A stretch of 32,822 bases of DNA, taken from an uncultured Gammaproteobacteria bacterium. GTDB taxonomy: Bacteria > Pseudomonadota > Gammaproteobacteria > Chromatiales > Chromatiaceae. Under the pieces are notes generated by a model. It was not told the DNA's origin and searched no databases. It worked only from the letters and a program-made list of their open reading frames with translations. The DNA lies in contig CALAZS010000164.1 in assembly GCA_937926265.1 (NCBI GenBank), positions 1 through 32,822 on the forward strand. The letters run 5' to 3'. Positions 1 through 8,484 of this stretch are shown here, in pieces. Within the stretch, counting starts at the first letter, position 1; each line of letters begins with the position of its first letter. Made by a program: the position numbers and the translations under genes.

Positions 1-80
1 ATACGCTGATTGCCCGCGCAGATAAAGCGCTTTACCAGGCAAAGGCTAATGGACGTAATATGGTTGAGACGCTTGAATAA
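1..80 (+). CDS. GGDEF-domain diguanylate cyclase, C-terminal fragment
   Basis: The window opens inside this gene. Reading from base 3 gives 25 residues and then TAA at 78-80. The segment ADKALYQAKANGRN is the standard end of a GGDEF domain, the helix that follows the active site in diguanylate cyclases. The product would make cyclic di-GMP if the missing upstream part carries an intact GG(D/E)EF motif, which cannot be judged here. A strong intrinsic terminator follows 80 bases after the stop. The PilZ gene further along is a possible receptor for the same messenger, but nothing in the sequence links the two directly. Confidence 0.85.
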   Translation, partial: TLIARADKALYQAKANGRNMVETLE

Positions 81-159
81 CCTGTCTGGTGTTTGTATCG
101 CGTTCGAATAAGCTTTTCTGAAATATGCCAGTATTGTGGTTATCAGAGATGGTGAAAAG

Positions 160-190
160 AAAAAACCCGCTGATCCTTAGCGGGTTTTTT
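160..190 (+). terminator. Rho-independent terminator after the GGDEF gene
   Basis: A perfect 12-bp inverted repeat (AAAAAACCCGCT at 160-171 and AGCGGGTTTTTT at 179-190) encloses a 7-base loop. The 3' arm ends in six Ts and the 5' arm starts in six As, so the hairpin could terminate in both directions. It ends the GGDEF transcript. Confidence 0.9.
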
Positions 191-359
191 GACTAGCATC
201 CTTTAATCCATGATCCTTGTCGAAACTTCCTAATTCCTTCTCGACTGTTGTTAGTCTAAGACGTAAATTTTCGATTGTATGTAGGAAAATTCTGAAAATG
301 CAGTTTTATGTGTAATTTTTTTCAGAAATGATCAGGAAAACCCAACCAGGAACACTCAA

Positions 360-548
360 ATGGAACAAATTGAACACGAAATTCAGTGTCCTTACTGTTT
401 TGAGTCGATTACCGTGCTTATTGATCCGTCAGTCGAATCTCAATGCTACACTGAAGACTGCCAGGTATGCTGTCATCCCATTGTATTCTCGGTCTCGGTC
501 ACATCAGAATCCGAAGCAGAAGTCAGGGTTGCAAGGGAAAACGACTAA
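360..548 (+). CDS. CPXCG-type cysteine-rich small protein
   Basis: This 62-residue protein has CPYC at residues 10-13 and a second cluster, CYTEDCQVCC, around residues 29-38. It matches the small family of CPXCG-motif cysteine-rich proteins common in Proteobacteria. The cysteine pairs suggest a zinc-ribbon knuckle; the function is unknown. The ATG at 360 follows AGGAA with normal spacing. An alternative frame from 328 overlaps it but lacks the family pattern. The gene lies alone between a terminator and the convergent phoX. Confidence 0.8.
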   Translation: MEQIEHEIQCPYCFESITVLIDPSVESQCYTEDCQVCCHPIVFSVSVTSESEAEVRVAREND

Positions 549-556
549 AACGCTCT

Positions 557-2440
557 CTAACTGCCGATAATGCCGCCATCTTTCCTTGTGATCACAAAGG
601 TACAGTCCCTGGGAACTGTGACGCCATCTGGTGCTGCAGGGAAGTTGCTGATTTTCGGATCGCCCTTGCCAGGATGCTGGCTGTTGATAAAGAGGGTGCG
701 GCGATCAGGTGTCATGGTAATACCAGTAATTTCATCGCCTGGCACACCAGTAAACAGGCGTCGCACTTCCCTGGTCAATGTGTCGGCCACTAACAGCTGG
801 TTGTTCAGGCCGTTTTTCTGGCCGCCATCGGTTTCAATAAAGAGCCTGCCATCCGGGTCGGCATAGATGCCGTCGGGGTCACTGAATACATCTTCAGTGC
901 CCTGGGTGTTTTTGGCGATCAGAAATATTTCCCATTTGAAGTGGGTGCCGGTATGTTTTTCAGAATCATGCCAGCGGATAATATGGCCATTATCATTGCC
1001 TTTGGAGTTGCCATCTTTATCAAATTCTTCTGTTTCCCTCGGGTTTGCAGCATCGAAAGCAAACTTGCCACCATCTTTTCGGTGTTTGTTGTTGGTTAAT
1101 GTGCAATAGACACTGCCATCAGGGGCAACTGCCGTCCATTCTGGCCTGTCCATGGGCGTGGCACCTGCCAGGTCAGCGGCCAGGCGGGTGAAAACCAGCA
1201 GTTCAGCCTGGTCTTTAAAATGTTTTGCCAGTTGCGGGTTGTCGATAGATAAAGCCAGCCATTCACCACTGCCATCATCATTGAACTTTGCCGCGTAAAG
1301 TGTGCCTTCATCCAGCGGACTTTGACCTTTTTTCAGTGCTTTTTTATAGGGTAGAGCGGAAACAAATTTATAAATATAGTCACCACGCTGATCATCGCCC
1401 ATGTAGACGACAATGTGGCCATTTCTGCCAACAACCGTGGTTGCACCCTCGTGTTTGAATCGACCTAATGCGGTTCTTTTGACTGGAACCTGGGTAGCGT
1501 TGAACGGGTCAATTTCCACTACCCAGCCAAAGCGGTTTTCTTCGTTTTTATAATCTTCGTCAGATAAGTCAAAACGACGGTCAAATTTTTCCCAGCCGTA
1601 GCCAAAACCACTTTCCTTAAAGCCATAGCGTTTTTGTTGCTCAGTTGGTTGCCAGCCACCTGTTGCATCGCCGAAATAACCGTTAAAGTTTTCTTCACAG
1701 GTCAGGTAAGTGCCCCAGGGTGTCGAGCCGCTCGAACAGTTGTTGACGGTGCCTAACGGCAGATTGCCATTGGCGGTTTTCAGTAAGTCGCTGTCAGCGG
1801 CAGGGCCGCTGAAAGTTACCGGGGTGTTGGCGTGAATGCGCCTTGCATATTGACTGATAACCGGCGTCCACTGCTCGAATCTTTTTTCCAGTTCAACAAT
1901 CGATACGCCATGAGCGTGTTGTGAAATACGAACCTCTTCAAGGCTTTCAGGATTTTTTTTGCCAAGTACATGTGAGTTCCGGCCGAATTCATGGTTTATC
2001 GCCAACAGGCCGTGACGATTCTTTCGGCTGCTGTTTTGTTCTTCAGGAAAAGGGAAAAAAACCATGCCGTCATGGCCAATACCGACTTGCATGGCCTGGT
2101 CAGCCGAACTGGAAGGTGGAATTTGAGCTGCCGGGCCATTCGGCTGTAGAGGGGTTCCCCAGGGAATAATAACTTCATACTGGTAATCAGGGGAAATGGC
2201 AGGCATCGCAGTACCACCGTTTTCGATGCTGACCGGTTCGAAATTTATCAGCCTGCTGCGGGTAGGGCGTTGTGGTTGGACAGCATCCATTTGCTTACCA
2301 AGTGCCAGTCCGGGAAGAAAACTGCTTACACCAAGGGCAAGGCTACCCCTCAGTACTTCGCGACGTGACAGGTGGGCCTGTAAAATTTTTTCAAAAGGCA
2401 GGTTGTTTGAGGTGTTGCTGATATCGTTATCGTGAGACAT
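557..2440 (-). CDS. phoX: PhoX-family Tat-exported phosphatase (DUF839)
   Basis: PhoX enzymes are monomeric calcium- and iron-dependent alkaline phosphatases. They are exported folded through Tat and release phosphate from organic esters in the periplasm. I chose the ATG at 2438-2440 because GGAAG lies just upstream; an in-frame ATG at 2488 would add 16 residues before the signal. The product is then 627 residues. The twin-arginine signal reads SRREVLRGSLALGVSSFLPG. Family hallmarks visible are NNCSSGSTPWGTYLTCEEN, GDDQRGDYIYKF, RPEWTAVAPDGSVYCT and DPDGIYADPDGRLFIETDG. The gene is convergent with the CPXCG gene and divergent from tas, with a possible Pho-box-like repeat between them. It could belong to the broader DUF839 group whose substrates are untested. 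Confidence 0.88.
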   Translation of the reverse strand: MSHDNDISNTSNNLPFEKILQAHLSRREVLRGSLALGVSSFLPGLALGKQMDAVQPQRPTRSRLINFEPVSIENGGTAMPAISPDYQYEVIIPWGTPLQPNGPAAQIPPSSSADQAMQVGIGHDGMVFFPFPEEQNSSRKNRHGLLAINHEFGRNSHVLGKKNPESLEEVRISQHAHGVSIVELEKRFEQWTPVISQYARRIHANTPVTFSGPAADSDLLKTANGNLPLGTVNNCSSGSTPWGTYLTCEENFNGYFGDATGGWQPTEQQKRYGFKESGFGYGWEKFDRRFDLSDEDYKNEENRFGWVVEIDPFNATQVPVKRTALGRFKHEGATTVVGRNGHIVVYMGDDQRGDYIYKFVSALPYKKALKKGQSPLDEGTLYAAKFNDDGSGEWLALSIDNPQLAKHFKDQAELLVFTRLAADLAGATPMDRPEWTAVAPDGSVYCTLTNNKHRKDGGKFAFDAANPRETEEFDKDGNSKGNDNGHIIRWHDSEKHTGTHFKWEIFLIAKNTQGTEDVFSDPDGIYADPDGRLFIETDGGQKNGLNNQLLVADTLTREVRRLFTGVPGDEITGITMTPDRRTLFINSQHPGKGDPKISNFPAAPDGVTVPRDCTFVITRKDGGIIGS

Positions 2441-2497
2441 GTGCTTCCAGGTTTGAGTAATCAGAAATTTATTTGCAGACGATATCATGCCTGCAAA

Positions 2498-2518
2498 ATG
2501 TTACATTACTGTAAAAAA
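2498..2518. promoter_or_regulatory. Possible Pho-box-like repeat in the phoX/tas divergent region
   Basis: ATGTTAC-ATTA-CTGTAAA gives two 7-mers 11 bases apart, the layout of a PhoB box (CTGTCAT-N4-CTGTCAT), with 4/7 and 5/7 matches. It also contains the palindrome TTACA-TTAC-TGTAA. It lies about 60 bp upstream of the chosen phoX start, but the half-sites point toward tas, which weakens the call. Confidence 0.25.
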
Positions 2519-2547
2519 GCAATGGAATTGATCGAGTTACGCTCTTT

Positions 2548-2569
2548 AAAATAGCTGGAAAATAGCTGG
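2548..2569. repeat. Tandem 11-bp duplication upstream of tas
   Basis: The unit AAAATAGCTGG occurs twice head to tail, with no spacer, 23 bases before the tas start. The period is one helical turn. It may be replication slippage or a pair of same-face binding sites; no known operator was recognised. Confidence 0.6.
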
Positions 2570-2591
2570 ATAACTGATCTGATCGGAGAAA

Positions 2592-3632
2592 ATGATGCAA
2601 TACATCACACTGGGAAAATCTGACCTGGAAGTTTCAAAGGTTTGTCTGGGCACAATGACCTTTGGACAGCAAAACAACCAGGACGAGGCTTTCCAGCAAC
2701 TCGATTATGCAATCGGGCAAGGTATTAACTTTATAGATACGGCCGAAATGTACCCGGTACCCCCTAAAGCAGAAACAGTGCACAGAACAGAAACCATTGT
2801 GGGCAACTGGTTAAGCAGCCAGGATCGCTCAAAGTTGGTGATTGCAACAAAGGTTACCGGCGGATCCCGAAATATGCCGTGGATCAGGGGAGGCGGCCTG
2901 GAATTTGATCGTGCCAATATCACCACGGCCATCGACAATTCTCTTAAACGTTTACAGACTGATTACGTCGACCTCTACCAGTTACACTGGCCAGAGCGCA
3001 ATACGCCGATGTTTGGCCAGTACCTGTTTGACCCTGAACAGGAAAGAGACTTTACGCCGTTCCGCGAAACCCTGGAGGTTCTGTCCGAGCTGGTTGAAGC
3101 CGGTAAGATTCGCTACATCGGCATCTCAAATGAATGGCCATGGGGATTGATGCGGTTTTTACGTGCGTCCGAGGATTACCAGTTGCCCAGAGTGGTGACA
3201 GTGCAAAATGCCTACAACCTGATAAACCGAACATTTGAAACAGCGATGCTGGAAGCCTGTTACCGCGAGCATGTTTCGCTGCTGGCATATTCACCCCTGG
3301 CTTTTGGCCATCTTTCAGGCAAGTATTTGAAAGATGCAGATGCAAAAGGACGTATTACTGACTTCCCCGGTTTTGGACAGCGTTATGAAAAGCCCAATCT
3401 CATTCCCGCAGTAACTGCTTATGCTGATCTCGCGCAACAGTTCGGCATGACGCCGGCTACATTTGCCCAGGCTTTTGTTTATTCACGATGGTTTGTCGCC
3501 AGTAATATTATTGGCGCAACAAGCTTAAGCCAGTTGCAGGAAAATATTGATGCTTCCCGGGTGAGCTGGACTGAAGAGATGGAGCAGGCGGTTGAGCAGT
3601 TACACCTGACCTACTTTAACCCGGCACCCTGA
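2592..3632 (+). CDS. tas: Aldo/keto reductase, Tas type
   Basis: This 346-residue NAD(P)H-dependent aldo/keto reductase has the same length as E. coli Tas and shares its opening LGTMTFG, its QGINFIDTAEMYPVPP block and its C-terminal NPAP-like ending. The catalytic tetrad is visible as Asp49, Tyr54, Lys87 and His132 (YQLHWP). The protein should be a cytosolic TIM barrel that reduces carbonyls; the physiological substrate of Tas is unclear, and the E. coli gene was named for complementing a tyrosine auxotroph. Two consecutive ATGs at 2592 and 2595 follow GGAGA, so the start is uncertain by one codon. The gene stands alone, divergent from phoX. Confidence 0.92.
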   Translation: MMQYITLGKSDLEVSKVCLGTMTFGQQNNQDEAFQQLDYAIGQGINFIDTAEMYPVPPKAETVHRTETIVGNWLSSQDRSKLVIATKVTGGSRNMPWIRGGGLEFDRANITTAIDNSLKRLQTDYVDLYQLHWPERNTPMFGQYLFDPEQERDFTPFRETLEVLSELVEAGKIRYIGISNEWPWGLMRFLRASEDYQLPRVVTVQNAYNLINRTFETAMLEACYREHVSLLAYSPLAFGHLSGKYLKDADAKGRITDFPGFGQRYEKPNLIPAVTAYADLAQQFGMTPATFAQAFVYSRWFVASNIIGATSLSQLQENIDASRVSWTEEMEQAVEQLHLTYFNPAP

Positions 3633-3801
3633 TTGTTGATTGATAATTCAATCATTACGCTTTGATTTAAAATACGATCCAGTCTCAAGGTTCTTACAGA
3701 TCTATAATTTGGAAAATAAGATCAAGAAATCAAATCAAGAATCGCATTATCAAGACCAAGCCTTGACAATACCATACATGGTTCGCTTAAACGTTTGGTT
3801 T

Positions 3802-4194
3802 TCATCGTTTTATTTTCCGAAAAAACTTTATATCTTCCGATGTCAAATGTTGATTGAACCATTTAGCCAGACGTTCTACTGATTGAAAAGGCACATTCTT
3901 TTCATCCAGTATTATGGTCATTGACATACTGTTGAGTAAGTCAGCTATTTCATCGTGTCCTGCTTTATGGTTTTTTAAGCCCTTGAAATTTAACTTGGCA
4001 AGCAATGCTTCTTCATAGGCAAAATGCTTTTTCACAGCTTCGCTAAATTCAACCAGGGCAGTTGTAAACTCAGGTGTCAGAGATGATGCACTATGCGAAA
4101 TTATGAGTTTATCGAGCAAAATGAGTATTTTTTTGTGCTGCGAATCAATCTCATCAATTCCCGATGAAAGCGAAGGGTCCCATTTCATTTGCAT
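3802..4194 (-). CDS. Bacteriohemerythrin (first copy)
   Basis: This 130-residue four-helix protein has the full hemerythrin ligand set for a di-iron centre that binds oxygen reversibly: His20, His57, Glu61, His76, His80, His116 and Asp121. The N-terminal W-x6-GI-x2-ID-x2-H signature is present. Single-domain bacterial forms are cytosolic and have been proposed to deliver, store or sense oxygen. The start at 4194 is favoured, with a weak GGA upstream; Met3 is an alternative. The gene is AT-rich compared with tas and phoX. A second, diverged hemerythrin lies on the same strand at 8477-8884, and the two bracket a sensor-protein block. Confidence 0.93.
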   Translation of the reverse strand: MQMKWDPSLSSGIDEIDSQHKKILILLDKLIISHSASSLTPEFTTALVEFSEAVKKHFAYEEALLAKLNFKGLKNHKAGHDEIADLLNSMSMTIILDEKNVPFQSVERLAKWFNQHLTSEDIKFFRKIKR

Positions 4195-4480
4195 TAATCC
4201 ATATTATTCAGAGCAGAGAAAAATCAGCCTCACCAATATGTGAGGTAAATTCAAGAGAAACATGAAAATAAATAATTCATGCATAACTATATTAGCATGG
4301 GCTAATGCTGTGTAAATTGGGGTATTCCACTGTTATGACCTGATGCTGGTTTCGGTGGCTTTGTTAAATTTATGACTTTTCTATGACTTGATTCTCTTAT
4401 GCGACATTTTGCCACTTGAAAGAATATTATAATTTACTAATATAGATTAATATCATTCCTGCAGTATTTTGGAGTAAGCA
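4195..4480. other. Divergent AT-rich intergenic region
   Basis: These 286 bases separate the first hemerythrin (minus) from the small secreted protein (plus), so promoters in both directions must lie here. I see a 6-bp stem CCTCAC/GTGAGG at 4228-4245 and the near-palindrome TTAGCATGGGCTAA near 4290-4305. No ORF, known operator or convincing promoter was found. Confidence 0.5.
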
Positions 4481-4711
4481 ATGTCATACAGAATCTTGTT
4501 AATTGGTTTGCTAAACATTGGTTTGTTTGCAAATGCATCAGCGCAGCCCTATTGGTTGAATATGGTGACTAACGGAGAATCCATGTCATTACCAGTCTCA
4601 TCAAGCCAGAGTTGCTCTGATGCGGTTATGCAATATGTTCGCAGTAACATCGTCAACTTTGTCAGCTGTGATATAGAGCCCTTGCCAGATGCAGTGAATA
4701 TCGGCATATAA
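4481..4711 (+). CDS. Small secreted protein of unknown function
   Basis: The 76-residue product begins with a clear Sec signal peptide (MSYRILLIGLLNIGLF) with likely cleavage after ANASA, before Gln22. The mature part of about 55 residues has two cysteines that could form a disulphide in the periplasm. The start follows GGAG with 7-base spacing. I recognise no family. The gene is AT-rich and lies at the head of the plus-strand sensory block, upstream of a tiny membrane ORF and the PAS protein; whether they share a transcript is not visible. Confidence 0.65.
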   Translation: MSYRILLIGLLNIGLFANASAQPYWLNMVTNGESMSLPVSSSQSCSDAVMQYVRSNIVNFVSCDIEPLPDAVNIGI

Positions 4712-4737
4712 CAGAATTTATCTGTTTATCCTGATCA

Positions 4738-4854
4738 ATGAATATCCTCGAATTTTTTATAATTCTTTTCTTTCTCTGGGCGATGGTACTGCTCATTTTT
4801 GGAATTAATCTATTCAATAGATTGAAAAGAGAAATAAACAATATAAAAGCTTGA
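4738..4854 (+). CDS. Tiny single-span membrane protein (putative)
   Basis: Frame reading from the ATG at 4738 gives a 38-residue product ending in TGA at 4852-4854. Residues 4-24 are strongly hydrophobic (FFIILFFLWAMVLLIFGI), followed by a basic amphipathic tail (NRLKREINNIKA). That pattern is typical of small inner-membrane proteins with the tail in the cytoplasm. It starts 26 bases after the secreted protein's stop. No good ribosome binding site is visible and AT-rich DNA can give such ORFs by chance, so it remains tentative. Confidence 0.4.
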   Translation: MNILEFFIILFFLWAMVLLIFGINLFNRLKREINNIKA

Positions 4855-4983
4855 TTGTTAGAGTTCTGACTTTGCTGTTAAACATTCAATCTATACAAAC
4901 CGATTTATTTTCGATATAAATCAGGTCACTTAGAGTCTTTTGAGACCATCGTTTCCTAGATTTTGTTATGTATTTTTTAATTC

Positions 4984-5991
4984 ATGCAAGAACCTAAATT
5001 TTCAGTAACTTTTGAATATGAGATTGGCGATAGCACTAATCTTGTCAATCTATCTGGCAACCCGGAATTATCTTTAGGTTACAGTGAGAGCGATTTTTTA
5101 TCAGGGACAATAGATCTTTTTGATAAAGTTCATAACGATGATTCAGATATTGTTCAAGATTTTCTTTCTTTGTCTCTCACTGACTCGCCACTCACTACAA
5201 ACCTTAGAATTAGAAATGCCTCTGGTAAAATCACCTGCTTTAAAGTTATTTACGAAAAACACCTGGAAGATAATTCGACTGTTCTAAAGTTAAACCTTCT
5301 AAAAGCAACACTTTTAAACCGGACGATGGAAGAAGCCACTTCCATGGTTAACTTCAAAGCGATTATGGAAAACACTGATGACTATATCTATTTTAAAGAT
5401 CGTAATCATGTTTTCACTGGAGCAAGCCAAACGTTAGTTTCTCTTTGTGATCCTGCTGAACATTGGTCTGACTTATTGGGAAAAACAGATTATGACGTCT
5501 TTCCTGAAGAATATGCTGATATTTATTATCGTTTGGAAAAACAAGTTTTTTCAGGTAGCCCTGTAGCCCATGAAGTACAGGAAACACTGACAAAATCAGG
5601 TGTGAAAGGTTGGGTTGATAATCGCAAATATCCAATAAGAGACAGTTCTAACGAAATCATTGGACTCTTTGGTATTGCTAGGGATATTACTGAAGAGATA
5701 TTAGCTAAACAAGATCTTGAAACTGCCTTGCGCCAAATTGAATCCTTAAGACAGCGTGAAAAAGAGAATGTATATAGAGCTACAGTAAGTGGGACGCAAC
5801 ATATTTTAAATAATTTATTGAATCAGTTGTCACTGGTAAGAATAGAAATAGATAAGCATCCAGATTTTGATAAAGACGTTTCTATTGCCTTCGATAAAAT
5901 TAAAAATGAGGCTAAGAAACTCGTCGATAAACTGTCTTCAGTAGAAGAAATTGATGAGGAAAATATAAAAAAATCAGTTTACCCAGAATAA
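4984..5991 (+). CDS. Double-PAS sensor with DHp-like C-terminal helix, no kinase domain
   Basis: The 335-residue soluble protein appears to have a degenerate PAS at about 1-108 and a clearer PAS at about 122-240 (NTDDYIYFKDRNHVF, then GLFGIARDITEE). A coiled coil follows at about 236-262, then a helix with SGTQHILNNLLNQLSL that places His273 where a histidine-kinase dimerisation domain would put its phospho-acceptor. No HATPase domain follows; the protein ends about 60 residues later. It may be a phosphorelay adaptor, a decoy partner or a simple PAS regulator. No transmembrane segment is seen. The DNA is AT-rich. The hybrid kinase starts 123 bp downstream in the same direction. The start lacks a strong ribosome binding site. 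Confidence 0.75.
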   Translation: MQEPKFSVTFEYEIGDSTNLVNLSGNPELSLGYSESDFLSGTIDLFDKVHNDDSDIVQDFLSLSLTDSPLTTNLRIRNASGKITCFKVIYEKHLEDNSTVLKLNLLKATLLNRTMEEATSMVNFKAIMENTDDYIYFKDRNHVFTGASQTLVSLCDPAEHWSDLLGKTDYDVFPEEYADIYYRLEKQVFSGSPVAHEVQETLTKSGVKGWVDNRKYPIRDSSNEIIGLFGIARDITEEILAKQDLETALRQIESLRQREKENVYRATVSGTQHILNNLLNQLSLVRIEIDKHPDFDKDVSIAFDKIKNEAKKLVDKLSSVEEIDEENIKKSVYPE

Positions 5992-6114
5992 ATTAAATTC
6001 TTTACTTAAAACTTCTGTTATTTTTCAGGAGCATCCCCATTATTTATTGATTATTCTTTGATTTTTATAGGAAATCTGTTCACCTGGTTGAATTGTTGCT
6101 AAGCTTGGCCGGCA

Positions 6115-8484
6115 ATGAACTTTTTTCAAAATGCCTCGATAAAGCATAAGCTTGAAACCATAATCTTAACAACGGCGGCCACTGTTTTGTTGTTAAGTGT
6201 TTCTCTGTATATCGTCTTTGAAATTCGTTCCTCCAAATCAAATGTCATTTCCCAGCTTGAAGGTGTGGCTAAGCTTTTAAGTGCAAACAGTAGCGTGGTT
6301 CTAAGGTCTCGTGACAGGGACATGACTGTCAAATTGTTATCAACTTTGTCGATCAGGAAAGACATTATCTCTGCGCGGATAATGGATATCGATGGTCGTA
6401 TTTTTGCCAGCTATTATTCACCGGACAAAAACCTGTCAGCTTTTCCCGAGAAAGACGCGCAAGATAAGATTTTACCTTCCAGTATTTTAGTTTCTGTACC
6501 AATCGTTCTCAATCAGAAACCAATTGGTACGTTTGAACTTGTTGGTGATCTTTCCTCAATTCGTCAAAGCCTGGTTCAGAAAATATGGATTGCTGTCGGT
6601 GTTTTTCTGCTTTCCATGATTCTGGCATTTATTATTTCCAGTCGTTTGCAGTCACTCATATCAGGACCGGTACAAAACCTGTTGGAATCAATGAAAAAAA
6701 TTGCAAGTGAAAAAAACTTTTCCCTGCGTGCCAAAAGAACGACTAACGATGAACTCGGAAATCTTGTTGATGCTTTCAATCAAATGCTTGACCAGATTGA
6801 AACCTATGATAAAGAGATTGGATCATTCCAACAGAGCCTGGTTAAGCAGGTAACAGATAGAACTGTAGCACTGGAAAAAGCCAAGCTGGCTGCCGAGTCG
6901 GCCAACCGGGCCAAGAGTGATTTCCTTGCAGCCATGAGCCATGAAATCAGAACACCAATGAATGGTGTGGTTGGTTTTACCAGTCTTTTACAAAAAACTG
7001 AACTCAATGCCCAGCAAATGGGTTATGTAAAAGTTATTACCCAGTCAGGAGAAAAGCTGCTTACGATTATTGATGATATTCTGGATTTTTCCAAAATGGA
7101 AATCGATAAGCTGACGTTGAAAAACCAGGACTTTGTATTAAGAAAACTGCTGGATGATGCAGAACAGTTTTTTCAGCCGAAAGCATCTGAAAAGGGTTTG
7201 CAGCTAAGTGTTGATATTGATGCGGATTTACCGCAGATGGTTAACGGCGACCCGGTGAGAATAAGCCAGGTTTTATTTAACCTGATTGGTAATGCCATAA
7301 AGTTTACCAGGCAGGGCGGTGTCGAGGTTTCTGTAAGTCTTGTATCCGAAACCAGCAAGAACCTGACGATTAACTTTATTGTAAAGGATACCGGTATCGG
7401 TGTAGCAAATGAAAAGCTCGATCTTTTATTTCAACCATTCAGCCAGGCTGATGGTTCGATTACCAGGCGCTTTGGTGGCACCGGACTCGGGCTTGTTATT
7501 ACCGAGCGGTTAGTGAAAATGATGAATGGCAGTATTAATGTCAGCAGCATGCCCGGGGAAGGTTCCAGTTTTTCAGCAACCTTGAATTTGAATCAGCCAC
7601 TAAAGCCGGACTTGAATCCTGTTGATCAACCAAAACTGGTCAGTTCTGAATCTTTGGATACCGACCAGGTTAACAAGCATGATGAAACACAACGTAAAGC
7701 TAATCTTGAAGGCTTGTCGGTCCTGGTGGTTGATGATGATGCCATCAACCTGGCGTTGGCCGAAGGTCTGCTCTCGTACAAAAACATCATTGTTATCTCT
7801 GCTACCAGTGGTGCCGAGGCATTGGATATGATTGATCAACAACACATTGATCTTGTTTTGATGGACCTTGAAATGCCGGAAATGAGTGGCTTTGAAACCA
7901 CCCGGCAGTTAAGGCAAATGGATGGTCAGGGTAAAACAGTTCCGGTTATTGCGCTCACTGCACATGCTTTCCCGGAAAAACGTCGTGAAGTCATGAGTAT
8001 TGGCATGAATGATTTACTTGCCAAACCTTACAAGCCAGAGCAGCTCTATCAAATGATCCTGGCATGGACCGGTGAAGGTGAAAAAGAAGTGGTTGAAACT
8101 TCAACGTCCAACCTGTCACTGGCTGTTTACGATCAGCAGCAAGCTGAGCAGTCTACCAACGGTGACAAGGAACTGGAAAATCGCCTGCTGCAAAACCTGC
8201 GTTCAATTCTGCCGGCAACCTGTGAAGAAATAAAAAATGCAGCCAGCGATGCTGATTATGAAGAACTATACCGTCATGTTCACAAACTGGCAGGTTCTGC
8301 CGGTGCCTGTTTTGCTGTTGCCCTGCATGCCAGTGCCGATGCGTTGCAGAAGAAGCTCAAGTTGAAGGTTATTCCTACCGAACAGATTGGCGGTGATGTG
8401 CTGCAGTTACTCGATGAAATGGAGCGCTTTGAGAATTATATGAAAGCCAATCAGGCTGGTATCAGTGATATCAGGACTAGCTGA
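6115..8484 (+). CDS. BarA-type hybrid sensor histidine kinase (HAMP-HisKA-HATPase-REC-HPt)
   Basis: This 789-residue tripartite inner-membrane kinase has TM1 at about 14-36, a short periplasmic segment, TM2 at about 153-175, HAMP at about 176-230, and a coiled coil. HisKA carries MSHEIRTPMNG (His276). HATPase_c has N-box Asn389/Asn393, DTGIGV at 425-430 and GGTGLGL at 454-460. REC at about 533-650 has Asp540/541, phospho-acceptor Asp584 and Lys637. A C-terminal HPt carries HKLAGSAG with His723. All phosphorelay residues are intact, so it can run His-Asp-His transfer to an external response regulator, none of which is encoded in this window. The layout is that of BarA/TorS-class kinases. Its stop overlaps the convergent second hemerythrin by 8 bp. 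Confidence 0.93.
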   Translation: MNFFQNASIKHKLETIILTTAATVLLLSVSLYIVFEIRSSKSNVISQLEGVAKLLSANSSVVLRSRDRDMTVKLLSTLSIRKDIISARIMDIDGRIFASYYSPDKNLSAFPEKDAQDKILPSSILVSVPIVLNQKPIGTFELVGDLSSIRQSLVQKIWIAVGVFLLSMILAFIISSRLQSLISGPVQNLLESMKKIASEKNFSLRAKRTTNDELGNLVDAFNQMLDQIETYDKEIGSFQQSLVKQVTDRTVALEKAKLAAESANRAKSDFLAAMSHEIRTPMNGVVGFTSLLQKTELNAQQMGYVKVITQSGEKLLTIIDDILDFSKMEIDKLTLKNQDFVLRKLLDDAEQFFQPKASEKGLQLSVDIDADLPQMVNGDPVRISQVLFNLIGNAIKFTRQGGVEVSVSLVSETSKNLTINFIVKDTGIGVANEKLDLLFQPFSQADGSITRRFGGTGLGLVITERLVKMMNGSINVSSMPGEGSSFSATLNLNQPLKPDLNPVDQPKLVSSESLDTDQVNKHDETQRKANLEGLSVLVVDDDAINLALAEGLLSYKNIIVISATSGAEALDMIDQQHIDLVLMDLEMPEMSGFETTRQLRQMDGQGKTVPVIALTAHAFPEKRREVMSIGMNDLLAKPYKPEQLYQMILAWTGEGEKEVVETSTSNLSLAVYDQQQAEQSTNGDKELENRLLQNLRSILPATCEEIKNAASDADYEELYRHVHKLAGSAGACFAVALHASADALQKKLKLKVIPTEQIGGDVLQLLDEMERFENYMKANQAGISDIRTS

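Noticed and set aside
467..793. Plus-strand open frame overlapping the phoX 3' end
   Set aside because: It is antisense to a well-conserved PhoX C-terminus and has no family features.
3640..3882. 80-residue plus-strand frame after tas
   Set aside because: It has no ribosome binding site or recognisable domain, and overlaps the first hemerythrin in antisense; the AT-rich DNA explains it.
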